64,000 nt of DNA from an uncultured Phascolarctobacterium sp. (GTDB taxonomy: Bacteria; Bacillota; Negativicutes; Acidaminococcales; Acidaminococcaceae): assembly GCA_947629685.1 (NCBI GenBank), contig CANREP010000001.1, positions 1 to 64,000 of the forward strand. The letters run 5' to 3'. The position numbers were made by a program, and so were the translations under genes. Shown here piece by piece: positions 1 to 7,848 of the stretch. The stretch's first letter is position 1, and each line of letters opens with the position of its first letter. Below the pieces are notes generated by a model, which was given only the letters and a program-made list of their open reading frames with translations, was not told the origin of the DNA and ran no database searches.

Positions 1-21
1 TCAAATTAAACTCACAAACAG

Positions 22-62
22 AAAAACAACGGCTCAAATCACGCTATGAGCCGTTGTTTTTT
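22..62. terminator. Bidirectional intrinsic terminator at the left edge
   Basis: A perfect 14-bp stem (AAAACAACGGCTCA paired with TGAGCCGTTGTTTT) encloses a 10-nt loop and has T-rich tails on both strands. On the plus strand it would end a gene lying off the left edge. On the minus strand it would end transcription through the rfbB relic. The hairpin is seen directly; its use is inferred. Confidence 0.8.
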
Positions 63-174
63 ATAAACTGAATAAGTAATCTGGTCTGTCCAGCGGCAAA
101 TCACCATATACTTCATCCGTGCTTACCTGATGATAACGCTTGATACCATATTTACAGCAGGCATCTGCCTTTAT
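61..174 (-). pseudogene. rfbB: Relic of dTDP-glucose 4,6-dehydratase (rfbB/rmlB), internal fragment
   Basis: Reading the minus strand in from the first CRISPR repeat gives 37 codons before a TAA at 61-63. They contain KYGIKRYHQVSTDEVYGDLP, the hallmark of Firmicute-type RfbB around its catalytic STDEVYG segment, followed by LDRPD. The intact enzyme has roughly 330-350 residues and makes dTDP-4-keto-6-deoxyglucose for rhamnose synthesis. Here everything before about residue 110 is replaced by the array. Everything after RPD is replaced by a short tail and the terminator at 22-62. The fragment is too short for the ORF track. It cannot be functional and is best read as deletion debris beside the array. 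Identification rests on motif recall, not a database search. Confidence 0.8.
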
Positions 175-177
175 AAT
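151..177 (+). promoter_or_regulatory. Possible promoter formed at the relic/array junction
   Basis: TTTACA (151-156) and TATAAT (172-177) are separated by 15 nt. The last two bases of TATAAT belong to the first repeat. A start near 184 would lie upstream of the first crRNA handle, so every crRNA could be produced. The spacing is shorter than the optimal 17 nt, so this is a tentative proposal for how a leaderless array might be expressed. Confidence 0.3.
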
Positions 178-2086
178 TTAATACTCCGTTATAATTTCTA
201 CTCTTGTAGATGCACATATAAGAGTTGATATACAAAAATTTAATACTCCGTTATAATTTCTACTCTTGTAGATTCAATGCTGCTTTCGTAGTATTCTTAT
301 TTAATACTCCGTTATAATTTCTACTCTTGTAGATAACAAGTACAGCAGGCATATTAGTATATTTAATACTCCGTTATAATTTCTACTCTTGTAGATAGAG
401 CTTCTTTGTTACTCAGTGGAACATTTAATACTCCGTTATAATTTCTACTCTTGTAGATTACACCAGCCGTCTTGCCCTTTTGAAATTTAATACTCCGTTA
501 TAATTTCTACTCTTGTAGATACTGAAGTAGATTTTTTAGTAGTCATTATTTAATACTCCGTTATAATTTCTACTCTTGTAGATCTTTCGATTTCCAGCAT
601 AGCGTTGCCTATTTAATACTCCGTTATAATTTCTACTCTTGTAGATTTTGCTGTAGAAGCCTTTTCTTTTTGGATTTAATACTCCGTTATAATTTCTACT
701 CTTGTAGATACAAAATGGAGGGCAAAATGAATGAGATTTAATACTCCGTTATAATTTCTACTCTTGTAGATCTACCCAATGCCGTTGGGCTGATGTTTAT
801 TTAATACTCCGTTATAATTTCTACTCTTGTAGATTGCTTTGGATTGGGTAAGCCTTCCGGCATTTAATACTCCGTTATAATTTCTACTCTTGTAGATGAG
901 GAGGCCGCGCCGGAAAAATACTAATTTAATACTCCGTTATAATTTCTACTCTTGTAGATGGAGTACGAGGGCGGCAAGCCCCACATTTAATACTCCGTTA
1001 TAATTTCTACTCTTGTAGATAATAATGGAGGTTAAAACATGGCTGATTTAATACTCCGTTATAATTTCTACTCTTGTAGATGACGTTCCCCATGTTCCGC
1101 CCATGGGAATTTAATACTCCGTTATAATTTCTACTCTTGTAGATGTATAGCACCCGATACATTGCATTTTATTTAATACTCCGTTATAATTTCTACTCTT
1201 GTAGATTTGTTACTTTGAATAATTACCTGCCCATTTAATACTCCGTTATAATTTCTACTCTTGTAGATAAATGATTATTCTGAGCGTAGGCGAAATTTAA
1301 TACTCCGTTATAATTTCTACTCTTGTAGATATGTACCTCATAACGGAACACTCATTGATTTAATACTCCGTTATAATTTCTACTCTTGTAGATAGTATCT
1401 GAAAAAATTCTGGGCTCGCGATTTAATACTCCGTTATAATTTCTACTCTTGTAGATACAAGTAGTCGCTTTTTATATGCCGTATATTTAATACTCCGTTA
1501 TAATTTCTACTCTTGTAGATCTCTGCAAAATCAATGTGCCACTTCGATTTAATACTCCGTTATAATTTCTACTCTTGTAGATTTGATTTTTGTAACTAGT
1601 AATGGCTCATTTAATACTCCGTTATAATTTCTACTCTTGTAGATAGGTGAAAATCAGTGCCGCGCAGATATGATTTAATACTCCGTTATAATTTCTACTC
1701 TTGTAGATATAAGAGAAAATCACTTCTTAACATAGATTTAATACTCCGTTATAATTTCTACTCTTGTAGATGAATTTGCTGGCAAGGGGACATTGATTAT
1801 TTAATACTCCGTTATAATTTCTACTCTTGTAGATACCTTGATGTATCGATGACCGACCGTAATTTAATACTCCGTTATAATTTCTACTCTTGTAGATAGG
1901 TACTCAGCAGTATACGCCCATCAATTTAATACTCCGTTATAATTTCTACTCTTGTAGATCTCTTGGTATGTTGTTGGCACAAAACATTTAATACTCCGTT
2001 ATAATTTCTACTCTTGTAGATTCGGTGTACATCTTCAAGTATCTGCCGAGATTTAATACTCCGTTATAATTTCTACTCTTGTAGAT
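176..2086 (+). CRISPR. Type V-A (Cas12a) CRISPR array, 31 repeats and 30 spacers
   Basis: The 36-nt repeat starts ATTTAATACTCCG and ends TAATTTCTACTCTTGTAGAT. I count 31 copies, first at 176-211 and last at 2051-2086, all identical as far as I can read. They are separated by 30 different spacers of 25-29 nt, mostly 26-27. The last 20 nt equal the crRNA handle described for Acidaminococcus Cas12a: a TCTAC/GTAGA stem with a TCTT loop. This sets transcription left to right on the plus strand and implies Cas12a processing without tracrRNA. No degenerate end repeat, AT-rich leader or cas1/cas2/cas4/cas12a gene is in the window. The left flank is an rfbB relic and the right flank a truncated ATPase gene. 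cas genes could lie left of position 1 or elsewhere in the genome. Confidence 0.97.
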
Positions 2087-2777
2087 ATTTAGAAGCATCT
2101 GCTGCATAATAATCGTGAATTTCCGCCTGAATTGCTCTTACTTTTACAATATTACGGCTTGCTAAAAAAGTATTTACTGCCTCAGGCATACCGCCAACCA
2201 GTAAATATTTACGAAATAAATCCAGCAGTTTATTATGAGTATTTTCCTCCAGCGACTGCCTTGCGTTAAACTTCTTCCGCAAAATATCTATGACGTCAGC
2301 ATTCATACCATTGGCATAAAGGAATTCTTCAAAATCCAGCGGAAACATCCGTATCTTACGAATACTGCCCATAGGTATGGAAGGTGTCTGCGCCAGGGTA
2401 ACTCCCAGTAAGGACCCGCTGGTGATATAAGTGTATCTGCCATCCTGAGCAAGAAATTTAAGCATTGTTAAAAGATGCGGATAGGCCTGTATTTCATCAA
2501 TAAAAATAAGCGTATCCTCTTTTTTGCCCATTTTATTACCGGCAATCATGCTAAGCTGCAAATAAAAATCATCTACGTTGCTTACCCGCGCAAACAGCTT
2601 ATCGCCTAAAGAATCTTCAATCATATTTATTTCAATAAAATTTTTAAACATTTTTTGTCCAACATAACGGACGATATATGTTTTACCTATCTGACGTGCG
2701 CCGTCAATCAGCAAAATTTTATTGGAAGCAGCCTGTAAATGTTCTTCAATAATTTTGGCAATCTTTCTGTGCAGCAT
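2073..2777 (-). pseudogene. AAA-family ATPase (AAA_14/DUF4143 type), 3' end lost at the CRISPR array
   Basis: The family comprises stand-alone ATPases of about 400-450 residues and unknown cellular role, often annotated as ATP-binding protein DUF4143. Visible are Walker A (GARQIGKT), Walker B (TLIFIDEIQ), a sensor-like YITSGS, and the start of the DUF4143 half (RKYLLVGGMPEA). The reading frame keeps family-like sequence up to DASKY and then enters the last CRISPR repeat. The repeat supplies the final codons LQE and the TAG stop, so roughly the C-terminal 45 percent is missing. I chose the ATG at 2777, which has AAAGGTG six bases upstream, over the GTG at 2786. The remnant is probably non-functional, although the ATPase core is complete. 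Confidence 0.8.
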
Positions 2778-2991
2778 ACTTCTCACCTTTCTTTATGACT
2801 TTTTAAACAAATTTTAGCATTATTTTTATGACTTTTCAATATAATTTAACTTTCGATAAATTGATTTTTCAATATAAATCATAGTTAAAATACTTACTTT
2901 TTCAAAAACTGTAGATTAAAAATTAAAAAGCACAAATTTATCTTAATAAAAACAGCAGCACCCCAGCCGTAAGACTTCTTGTGTTTTAAGC

Positions 2992-3022
2992 AAAAAAGCA
3001 CTGCCTGCGCAGTGCTTTTTTA
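2992..3022 (-). terminator. Intrinsic terminator after thiC
   Basis: The stem AAAAAGCACTGC / GCAGTGCTTTTT with a 4-nt loop and T-run lies just downstream of the thiC stop on the minus strand. The 2787-2991 stretch beyond it is AT-rich and holds only the promoter region of the ATPase remnant. Confidence 0.8.
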
Positions 3023-3030
3023 CATCTTAC

Positions 3031-4335
3031 CTATTTACTTTTCCTCTTATGTTCCTCTAAATACTGCCCCACGATTTTTACGGCGCAGTAATCGCCGCAC
3101 ATGGAGCAGGCTTCATCGTCGCTTTTGTTCTTCTTATTGCGATACTCCGTAGCCTTGACAGGGTCAAGTGCCAGACGCAGCTGCTCCGACCAGTCCAGCT
3201 CCTTGCGGGCTTTCGCCATGGCGTTGTCCCAGTCCCAGGCCTGTTTATTGCCTTTGGCAAGGTCGGCGGCATGAGCCGCAATGCGTGCGGCGATAATGCC
3301 CTCGCGTACATCGTTTAAATCCGGCAGTCCTAAATGTTCCGCCGGTGTTACATAGCACAAGAAATCTGCGCCGCTGACAGCCGCCAGCGTGCCGCCGATA
3401 GCGCTGGTAATATGGTCATAGCCGGGCGCTACGTCCGTTACCAGCGGCCCCAGTACGTAAAAAGGCGCGCCGTGACAGATGCGTTTCTGCAGCTGCATAT
3501 TGGCGGCAATCTGGTTATAGGGCATATGTCCCGGCCCTTCCACCATTACCTGCACGCCTTTATCCCAGGCACGCTGGGTCAGCTCGCCTAAGTTCAAAAG
3601 CTCCTGGATCTGCGCCCTGTCGGTAGCGTCTGCTAAACAGCCGGGACGCAGTCCGTCACCCAGGCTGATAGTTACGTCATATTCGGCGCAGATATCAAGT
3701 ATCTCGTCATAATATTCGTAAAGAGGATTTTCCTTATCATTGTGCAGCATCCAGCCGGTAATAAAACTGCCGCCGCGGCTGACTACGTCCATAATACGGC
3801 CTTCTTCGGTCAGCGCCTTGAGCACGCTTTTCGTAATGCCGCAGTGCAGGGTCATAAAGTCGGCGCCGTCGGCTGCCTGCATACGGATAACGTCAAACAA
3901 ATCTTCCTTGGTCATTTCTACTACGGCGCCGCGTTTTTTAATGGTTTCTACGGTAGCCTGATACATGGGCACCGTGCCCACCATGACGGTAGAATTTTTA
4001 ATAATCGCCCGGCGGGAAGCGGTAATATTATTGCCGGTGGATAAATCCATCACGGCGTCCGCTCCTGCGTCCACTGCCGCCTTGAGCTTGTCCAGCTCCG
4101 GCTCGATGTCCGGGAAGCTGCTGGATGTGCCGATATTGGCGTTGACTTTTACTTTCAGTCCCTGTCCCACGCCGCGGGGAATAAGGTTTTTGTGCTTGAC
4201 ATTTGCGCAGATAGCGATAGTGCCCTCTGCCACGCCTGCGCGGATAAATTCCTCGCTGACGCCTTCCTGCTGCGCCACTGTGCGCATCGCGTCTGTGATA
4301 ATGCCCTGTCTTGCCAGCTGCATCTGTGTTGCCAT
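3031..4335 (-). CDS. thiC: Phosphomethylpyrimidine synthase ThiC
   Basis: This radical-SAM enzyme converts 5-aminoimidazole ribotide to HMP-phosphate in thiamine synthesis. The 434-residue length fits the short ThiC form common in Firmicutes. The C-terminal cluster motif CSMCGDYC (CX2CX4C) is present, as are family segments such as EGPGHMPYNQI and GPLVTDVAPGYDH. The track extends the start to 4419, but that would translate through the riboswitch terminator. The ATG at 4335 follows GGAGGTAATAACA and begins MATQMQLARQGI, so I use it. No other thiamine gene is adjacent. Control by TPP is evident from the leader. Confidence 0.97.
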   Translation of the reverse strand: MATQMQLARQGIITDAMRTVAQQEGVSEEFIRAGVAEGTIAICANVKHKNLIPRGVGQGLKVKVNANIGTSSSFPDIEPELDKLKAAVDAGADAVMDLSTGNNITASRRAIIKNSTVMVGTVPMYQATVETIKKRGAVVEMTKEDLFDVIRMQAADGADFMTLHCGITKSVLKALTEEGRIMDVVSRGGSFITGWMLHNDKENPLYEYYDEILDICAEYDVTISLGDGLRPGCLADATDRAQIQELLNLGELTQRAWDKGVQVMVEGPGHMPYNQIAANMQLQKRICHGAPFYVLGPLVTDVAPGYDHITSAIGGTLAAVSGADFLCYVTPAEHLGLPDLNDVREGIIAARIAAHAADLAKGNKQAWDWDNAMAKARKELDWSEQLRLALDPVKATEYRNKKNKSDDEACSMCGDYCAVKIVGQYLEEHKRKSK

Positions 4336-4369
4336 TGTTATTACCTCCATCTGACCGCCTGCGGGAACA

Positions 4370-4399
4370 AAAATGCCAGTCCCGGCAAAAGGACTGGCA
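4370..4399 (-). terminator. Riboswitch-controlled terminator in the thiC leader
   Basis: On the minus strand GCCAGTCC and GGACTGGC form a strong hairpin followed by ATTTTTG, between the TPP aptamer and the thiC ribosome site. This is a classic expression platform: TPP binding should favour termination. The hairpin is seen; the switching is inferred from the family. Confidence 0.75.
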
Positions 4400-4411
4400 A
4401 AATTATTGTCG

Positions 4412-4501
4412 TTATCCACTTTCCTACGCCGGTATTATCCGTAAATCAGGTTCAAAGGGTCGGGCCTCAGCCCTCTCAGCAAATGCGCCCCTAGCGGTTT
4501 A
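4412..4501 (-). promoter_or_regulatory. TPP riboswitch (THI element)
   Basis: The minus strand carries the diagnostic THI-box parts in order: CTAGGGGCGC, CTGAGAGGG, TTTGAACCTGAT, GGATAATACCGGCGTAGGAAAG. Helix P1 pairs CCGCT with AGTGG. It lies directly upstream of thiC and should lower thiC transcription when thiamine pyrophosphate is abundant. Confidence 0.96.
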
Positions 4502-4520
4502 TGTATTCAGTTATACGTTT

Positions 4521-4549
4521 ACTTTAACATGTTCTGCCGGTTTTGGCAA
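4521..4549 (-). promoter_or_regulatory. Candidate thiC promoter
   Basis: TTGCCA and TAAAGT are separated by 17 nt on the minus strand, placing the start a short distance upstream of the TPP aptamer. The -10 is imperfect, so confidence is moderate. Confidence 0.5.
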
Positions 4550-4553
4550 ATAA

Positions 4554-5645
4554 TTATAAGCTACGGCCGTAAGCATCCATATCGAAAATAGCCTGCTTAA
4601 ATTCTGCCAGGCTCAGCTTCTGTTTGGAGCCGTTCCATTCGCTGATGGTAACAGCTTTTTCCAGCAGCTTGTCGATATCCGCTTCGGTCAGTTCCATTTC
4701 TGCCAGCGTTACGGGCAGGCCCAGTTCTTTATTGAAAGCGGCAATCTTGTTGCGTTCTTCAATCTGTTTATCGTAAGTCAAAAGCACTACGGTACCGAAA
4801 GAAACGATTTCGCCATGCAGATGTCTTTCTGCCTGGGGCAGATAGGTGTAGGAGTTGTAGAAGCAGTGCGCCAGCGAAGAATTATAGTAATATTCCTTGC
4901 CGCCTACGGTCAGGTTAGAAACAATGCCGGTGCTGATGATGATATCCAGCGCTACTTCACGGATAGCCACGGATTCCTTCTTGTTGCGGCAGTCTTCAAG
5001 GGCCTGTTTGCCGTAGTCCAACAGCGGCTGGGTGCAGGCGCGGCTCAGGCAGATGCCCATGAGTGGGGTATGCGGCAGATGGCAGCCGCGGGAAGCAAAA
5101 TGCGCTTCGTATTCTTTGGAGAGAGCGTCGCCAATACCTGCCCACAGCAGTTTTTCCGGCGCTTCGGCGATAATGGTGGTGTTGATAAAGGTATGCTCGC
5201 AGCAGCGTTTCATAAAGTGATAGCCGGCCAAAGAGCCGTCAGTCTTGTACATAACGCAAAGAGCAGTGCAGGCTGCACAGTTGGACGCAATGGTTGGAAA
5301 CGCGAACATGGGCTTGCCGATGGTATCGGACAAGGTTTTGCAGGTATCTACGGCACGGCCGCCGCCTACAGCAAAAATCATATCGGCGTTTTGTACGGCA
5401 GCTTCATCAGCCAGCATCTGTACGTTTTCATAGGTAGCGTCGCCGCCGTACCAGAGCACGTCGGTAACGGTAAGGCCGGCTTCCTTAATGCCTTCCATGA
5501 GGGCGGGACGCGCTTTTTCCAGCGCGGTCTTGCCGCCGATGACTACGACGGTTTTGCCGTAGCGGGCAGTAATATTTTTGATTTCCTTATAACAGTCAGG
5601 ACCCACGCTGTAGCTGGGCAGAAACATAGAATAATTTGCAGACAT
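4554..5645 (-). CDS. Iron-containing alcohol dehydrogenase family, glycerol dehydrogenase-like
   Basis: This is an NAD-linked polyol/alcohol dehydrogenase of the GldA branch, 363 residues. Cofactor motif GGGRAVDTCK, the GldA-like segment PTIASNCAACTAL, and metal-ligand regions GIGDALSKEYEA, LAHCFYNS and HLHGEIVSFG are all visible. The ATG at 5645 sits behind GGAGGGG; the track start seven codons upstream has no such site. The gene appears monocistronic, with the thiC promoter immediately downstream. The substrate cannot be told from sequence: the typical GldA asparagine/threonine context is altered (SNCAAC), so glycerol is only one option. Confidence 0.85.
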   Translation of the reverse strand: MSANYSMFLPSYSVGPDCYKEIKNITARYGKTVVVIGGKTALEKARPALMEGIKEAGLTVTDVLWYGGDATYENVQMLADEAAVQNADMIFAVGGGRAVDTCKTLSDTIGKPMFAFPTIASNCAACTALCVMYKTDGSLAGYHFMKRCCEHTFINTTIIAEAPEKLLWAGIGDALSKEYEAHFASRGCHLPHTPLMGICLSRACTQPLLDYGKQALEDCRNKKESVAIREVALDIIISTGIVSNLTVGGKEYYYNSSLAHCFYNSYTYLPQAERHLHGEIVSFGTVVLLTYDKQIEERNKIAAFNKELGLPVTLAEMELTEADIDKLLEKAVTISEWNGSKQKLSLAEFKQAIFDMDAYGRSL

Positions 5646-5749
5646 ATATTCCCCTCCGAAAATCATATTTTAACAGTGTAGCTTCAATTATAACATTCCC
5701 GCTACGTATGTCAACCAAAGCCGCCTTACAGACGTACCTGCAACGAAAA

Positions 5750-5789
5750 AAGGTCTGAAACTGTTAACCTCCTAACAGTTTCAGACCGT
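5750..5789 (-). terminator. Strong terminator after the DUF554 gene
   Basis: A perfect 15-bp stem, GGTCTGAAACTGTTA / TAACAGTTTCAGACC, has a 6-nt loop and is followed on the minus strand by TTTTTTCG. Confidence 0.88.
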
Positions 5790-5793
5790 TATC

Positions 5794-6477
5794 TCAGTGA
5801 AAAAGCTGCACTACGGCAAAAAAGAGCGGCGGCACCAAAAGCGCCGGTAGCATATTGAGCGTCTTGCAGTCGCGCAGGTTAAGGATACCCACGCCGGAGC
5901 TCATCAAGAACACCCCGCCCACCAGCGAAATTTCCGCCATCAGCGGCGGCGTCATATAAGGCGCGATGACCCCGGCAAAAAGGTAGATGCTGCCCTGCCA
6001 CAAAAAAAGTACCAGCGCCGCCAGGGCGATGCCGAAGCCGTAGGCCGATGAAATAATGATGGACGAGACAAAGTCCAGCGTAGCGTTAGTAAAAAGATAG
6101 GTGTTGTTGCCGTTGAGACGGCTTTCCACAGGCCCCAGGATGGACAGCGTGCCGATACAGAAGAGCAGTATGGCTGTCGACAGGCCCTCGGCCAGCTTAC
6201 TGCCGCCTTTAGAGCGCTGCAGCAGGCTGTGAAAACGCCCGTTGATGTCCAGCCGCGTACCGATGACGGTACCCAGCGCCAGACTGAAGATAAAAAGCAC
6301 GGGGTACTGGCTTTTAGGCATATTGCTTACTACAGCATTAACGCCCAGCGCCACGGTAGCCAGTCCCAGCGCGTCAAAAAGTCCGTTTTTATATTTTTCG
6401 CCGATACCGCGGCTGACAAAGCTGCCGATGAAGGAGCCGGTCAAAATGGCGGCGGCGTTGACACATGTGCCGATCAT
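5794..6477 (-). CDS. DUF554 family membrane protein (YdfK-like)
   Basis: A 227-residue, very hydrophobic protein with about seven membrane segments. The family traits are visible: the N-terminal MIGTCVNAAAILTGSFIGS, the polar stretch GTRLDINGRFHSLL, and CIGTLSILGPVES in the middle. The function of DUF554 is unknown; a transport role is often assumed without proof. The start is the ATG at 6477 behind a GGGGGG ribosome site. The extra 51 codons in the track run back through a terminator and are not protein-like. The gene is flanked by terminators on both sides, so it is its own unit. Confidence 0.88.
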   Translation of the reverse strand: MIGTCVNAAAILTGSFIGSFVSRGIGEKYKNGLFDALGLATVALGVNAVVSNMPKSQYPVLFIFSLALGTVIGTRLDINGRFHSLLQRSKGGSKLAEGLSTAILLFCIGTLSILGPVESRLNGNNTYLFTNATLDFVSSIIISSAYGFGIALAALVLFLWQGSIYLFAGVIAPYMTPPLMAEISLVGGVFLMSSGVGILNLRDCKTLNMLPALLVPPLFFAVVQLFH

Positions 6478-6519
6478 ATTATCCCCCCAAAACAAAACTG
6501 TCTGCTTCCTGCCGGCGCG

Positions 6520-6552
6520 CCCAACAAAAAAGACACCCGCAGGTGTCCTTTC
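6520..6552 (-). terminator. Terminator after the two-gene unknown operon
   Basis: GGACACC / GGGTGTC with a short loop is followed by TTTTTTG on the minus strand, overlapping the stop of the 95-residue gene. Confidence 0.75.
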
Positions 6553-6838
6553 AGCCCAGTCCGTTGCAGCGGGCCAGGTCGTCATAGACCAGCGCCGCCA
6601 GCTTCGCGGCTGCCGCAGGCTGCCCGGCACACAGCTTGGTGCTCAAAAGCAGCGCGGTCAGTTTTTCCTTATTGCACATCATGCAGCAGCAGGGCAGCAT
6701 GATCTCGCTGATAAGATAGGCGGCGGCGCGCAGCTGCATCTCGTCCTGCAGCAGGCTGCCGTCCTGCACTTTGGCGGCAAATACCGCCAGCCGCATATCC
6801 ACGGCCCGTGCCAGCTGTTTTTCCAGTACGCCGCTCAT
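6551..6838 (-). CDS. Unknown 95-residue protein with a CCCMMC cysteine cluster
   Basis: I do not recognise this protein. It is largely helical, alanine/leucine-rich, with acidic and basic residues alternating in the first 40 positions. A central CCCMMC run lies at about residues 50-55, with another Cys near 70 and near 91. The cluster could bind a metal but matches no motif I know. It is probably real: its ATG lies three bases after the stop of the upstream 148-residue gene and a terminator follows at once. Plus-strand ORFs over it are shadows with no ribosome site. Confidence 0.6.
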   Translation of the reverse strand: MSGVLEKQLARAVDMRLAVFAAKVQDGSLLQDEMQLRAAAYLISEIMLPCCCMMCNKEKLTALLLSTKLCAGQPAAAAKLAALVYDDLARCNGLG

Positions 6839-6841
6839 GGT

Positions 6842-7288
6842 TTAACGCATATTCTCGATAAAGTCTTCAAAAGCGTTGATTAAGAGCGGATGACCGATGA
6901 CCTTGAGGTCGCGCAGGTAAGCGCCGTAGGATTCGTATACGTTGTCGGCCATTTCCATTTTCAGGCCTTCTTTGACATATTCGTCCATCATCTTGAGGAT
7001 GAAGCGGTTTACCTCGTTAGTCCCGGGCTGCACGTTCAGCGGGATGATTCTTTCTTCCGCCTCGTATTTTTCTACGGTAACCTGCCAGCCGCCTGGGATG
7101 GGAGGCAGTTTTTCTGCTTTAATCATATAGCCTGCGGGAGAAAAGCCCACATATGCTTTCAGTTTATTGTACAGCTTCGCCTTCTGCAGCGGGTAACCGT
7201 TGGCGTTGCCCCACTTTACGATTTCGTCGCTGACTTCATTATTATGGATAACGCTGGAAAATTTGGTTTCAGCTAAAATTTCTGCCAT
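6842..7288 (-). CDS. Unknown 148-residue cytoplasmic protein
   Basis: No family recognised. The protein is soluble, with no signal peptide or membrane segment. Landmarks are GWQVTVEKYEAEERIIPL in the middle and a helical charged C-terminus with NAFEDFIENMR. The start is secure: ATG at 7288 with AGGAGGTCATAGC in front. It is the first gene of a two-gene operon with the cysteine-rich 95-residue protein. Nothing in the neighbourhood suggests a job. Confidence 0.7.
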   Translation of the reverse strand: MAEILAETKFSSVIHNNEVSDEIVKWGNANGYPLQKAKLYNKLKAYVGFSPAGYMIKAEKLPPIPGGWQVTVEKYEAEERIIPLNVQPGTNEVNRFILKMMDEYVKEGLKMEMADNVYESYGAYLRDLKVIGHPLLINAFEDFIENMR

Positions 7289-7360
7289 GCTATGACCTCC
7301 TAAATCAGTACTTGTTCTTATTTTACTCTAATTACCGTCTAAATTCAATGACAACGGCAA

Positions 7361-7389
7361 GAAAAAACGGCTCCGCGGAGCCGTTTTGT
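7361..7389 (-). terminator. Terminator after the M20/DUF3100 operon
   Basis: AAAACGGCTCCGCGGAGCCGTTTT is a perfect palindrome with an adjoining T-run on the minus strand, just downstream of the 148-residue membrane gene. Confidence 0.8.
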
Positions 7390-7401
7390 TGAAAAGTGCG
7401 T

Positions 7402-7848
7402 TTAAATCTGTCCCAGATATTTGAGGATAGCCTGGGCGATGATGGCGCTGCCGATGTAGGTACCGGTAAATACTACGCAGGCCAGCACTACGATACGCCA
7501 GCCGTTTTTGGCAAAAGCGTCCAAATCCTTGCCGATAGCGACGCCCGCATAAGCCAGGATGGGCGTACACAGGGATACGAAGCCGATCTTCTGTACCCAG
7601 AAATTGATAAATTCGCTGCCGGGCACGCCGGGATAAGTCAGGATGCAGCCCAGGGTAACTACATAGGCTACGGACGGGATATTGCCGGGCAGATATTTTG
7701 CCATGACGATGCCGGCGAGAGCGATCAGCGCCAGAATCAGCAGGCCGGGAATGGATTCGACGATACCGGCCGGTGTCCCCAGTACATTGGAGAACAGGCT
7801 CATAAAGGTAACGATAAGTAAGACGATGATTGTATCTTTAATGCTCAT
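7402..7848 (-). CDS. Small membrane protein, partner of the DUF3100 protein
   Basis: A 148-residue protein with four to five hydrophobic helices, including GLLILALIALAGIVMAKYLPG and VGIGKD-like glycine-rich turns. Its start codon shares one base with the stop of the DUF3100 gene (TAATG), so the two are translationally coupled and probably form one two-subunit transporter. The terminator lies 13 bp beyond its stop. The exact family is unknown to me. The coupling with an M20 amidohydrolase suggests uptake or export of the enzyme's amide substrate or product, which is inference. Confidence 0.72.
   Translation of the reverse strand: MSIKDTIIVLLIVTFMSLFSNVLGTPAGIVESIPGLLILALIALAGIVMAKYLPGNIPSVAYVVTLGCILTYPGVPGSEFINFWVQKIGFVSLCTPILAYAGVAIGKDLDAFAKNGWRIVVLACVVFTGTYIGSAIIAQAILKYLGQI

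Noticed and set aside
335-360. Spacer 3 shares the 12-mer TACAGCAGGCAT with the rfbB relic at 153-164
   Set aside because: The match does not extend beyond 12 nt on either side and the relic sequence is explained by RfbB codons. Too short to claim self-targeting, though slightly more than chance would suggest.
4335-4419. N-terminal extension of ThiC in the ORF track
   Set aside because: It would be translated from riboswitch expression-platform sequence; the ribosome site and conserved start support 4335.
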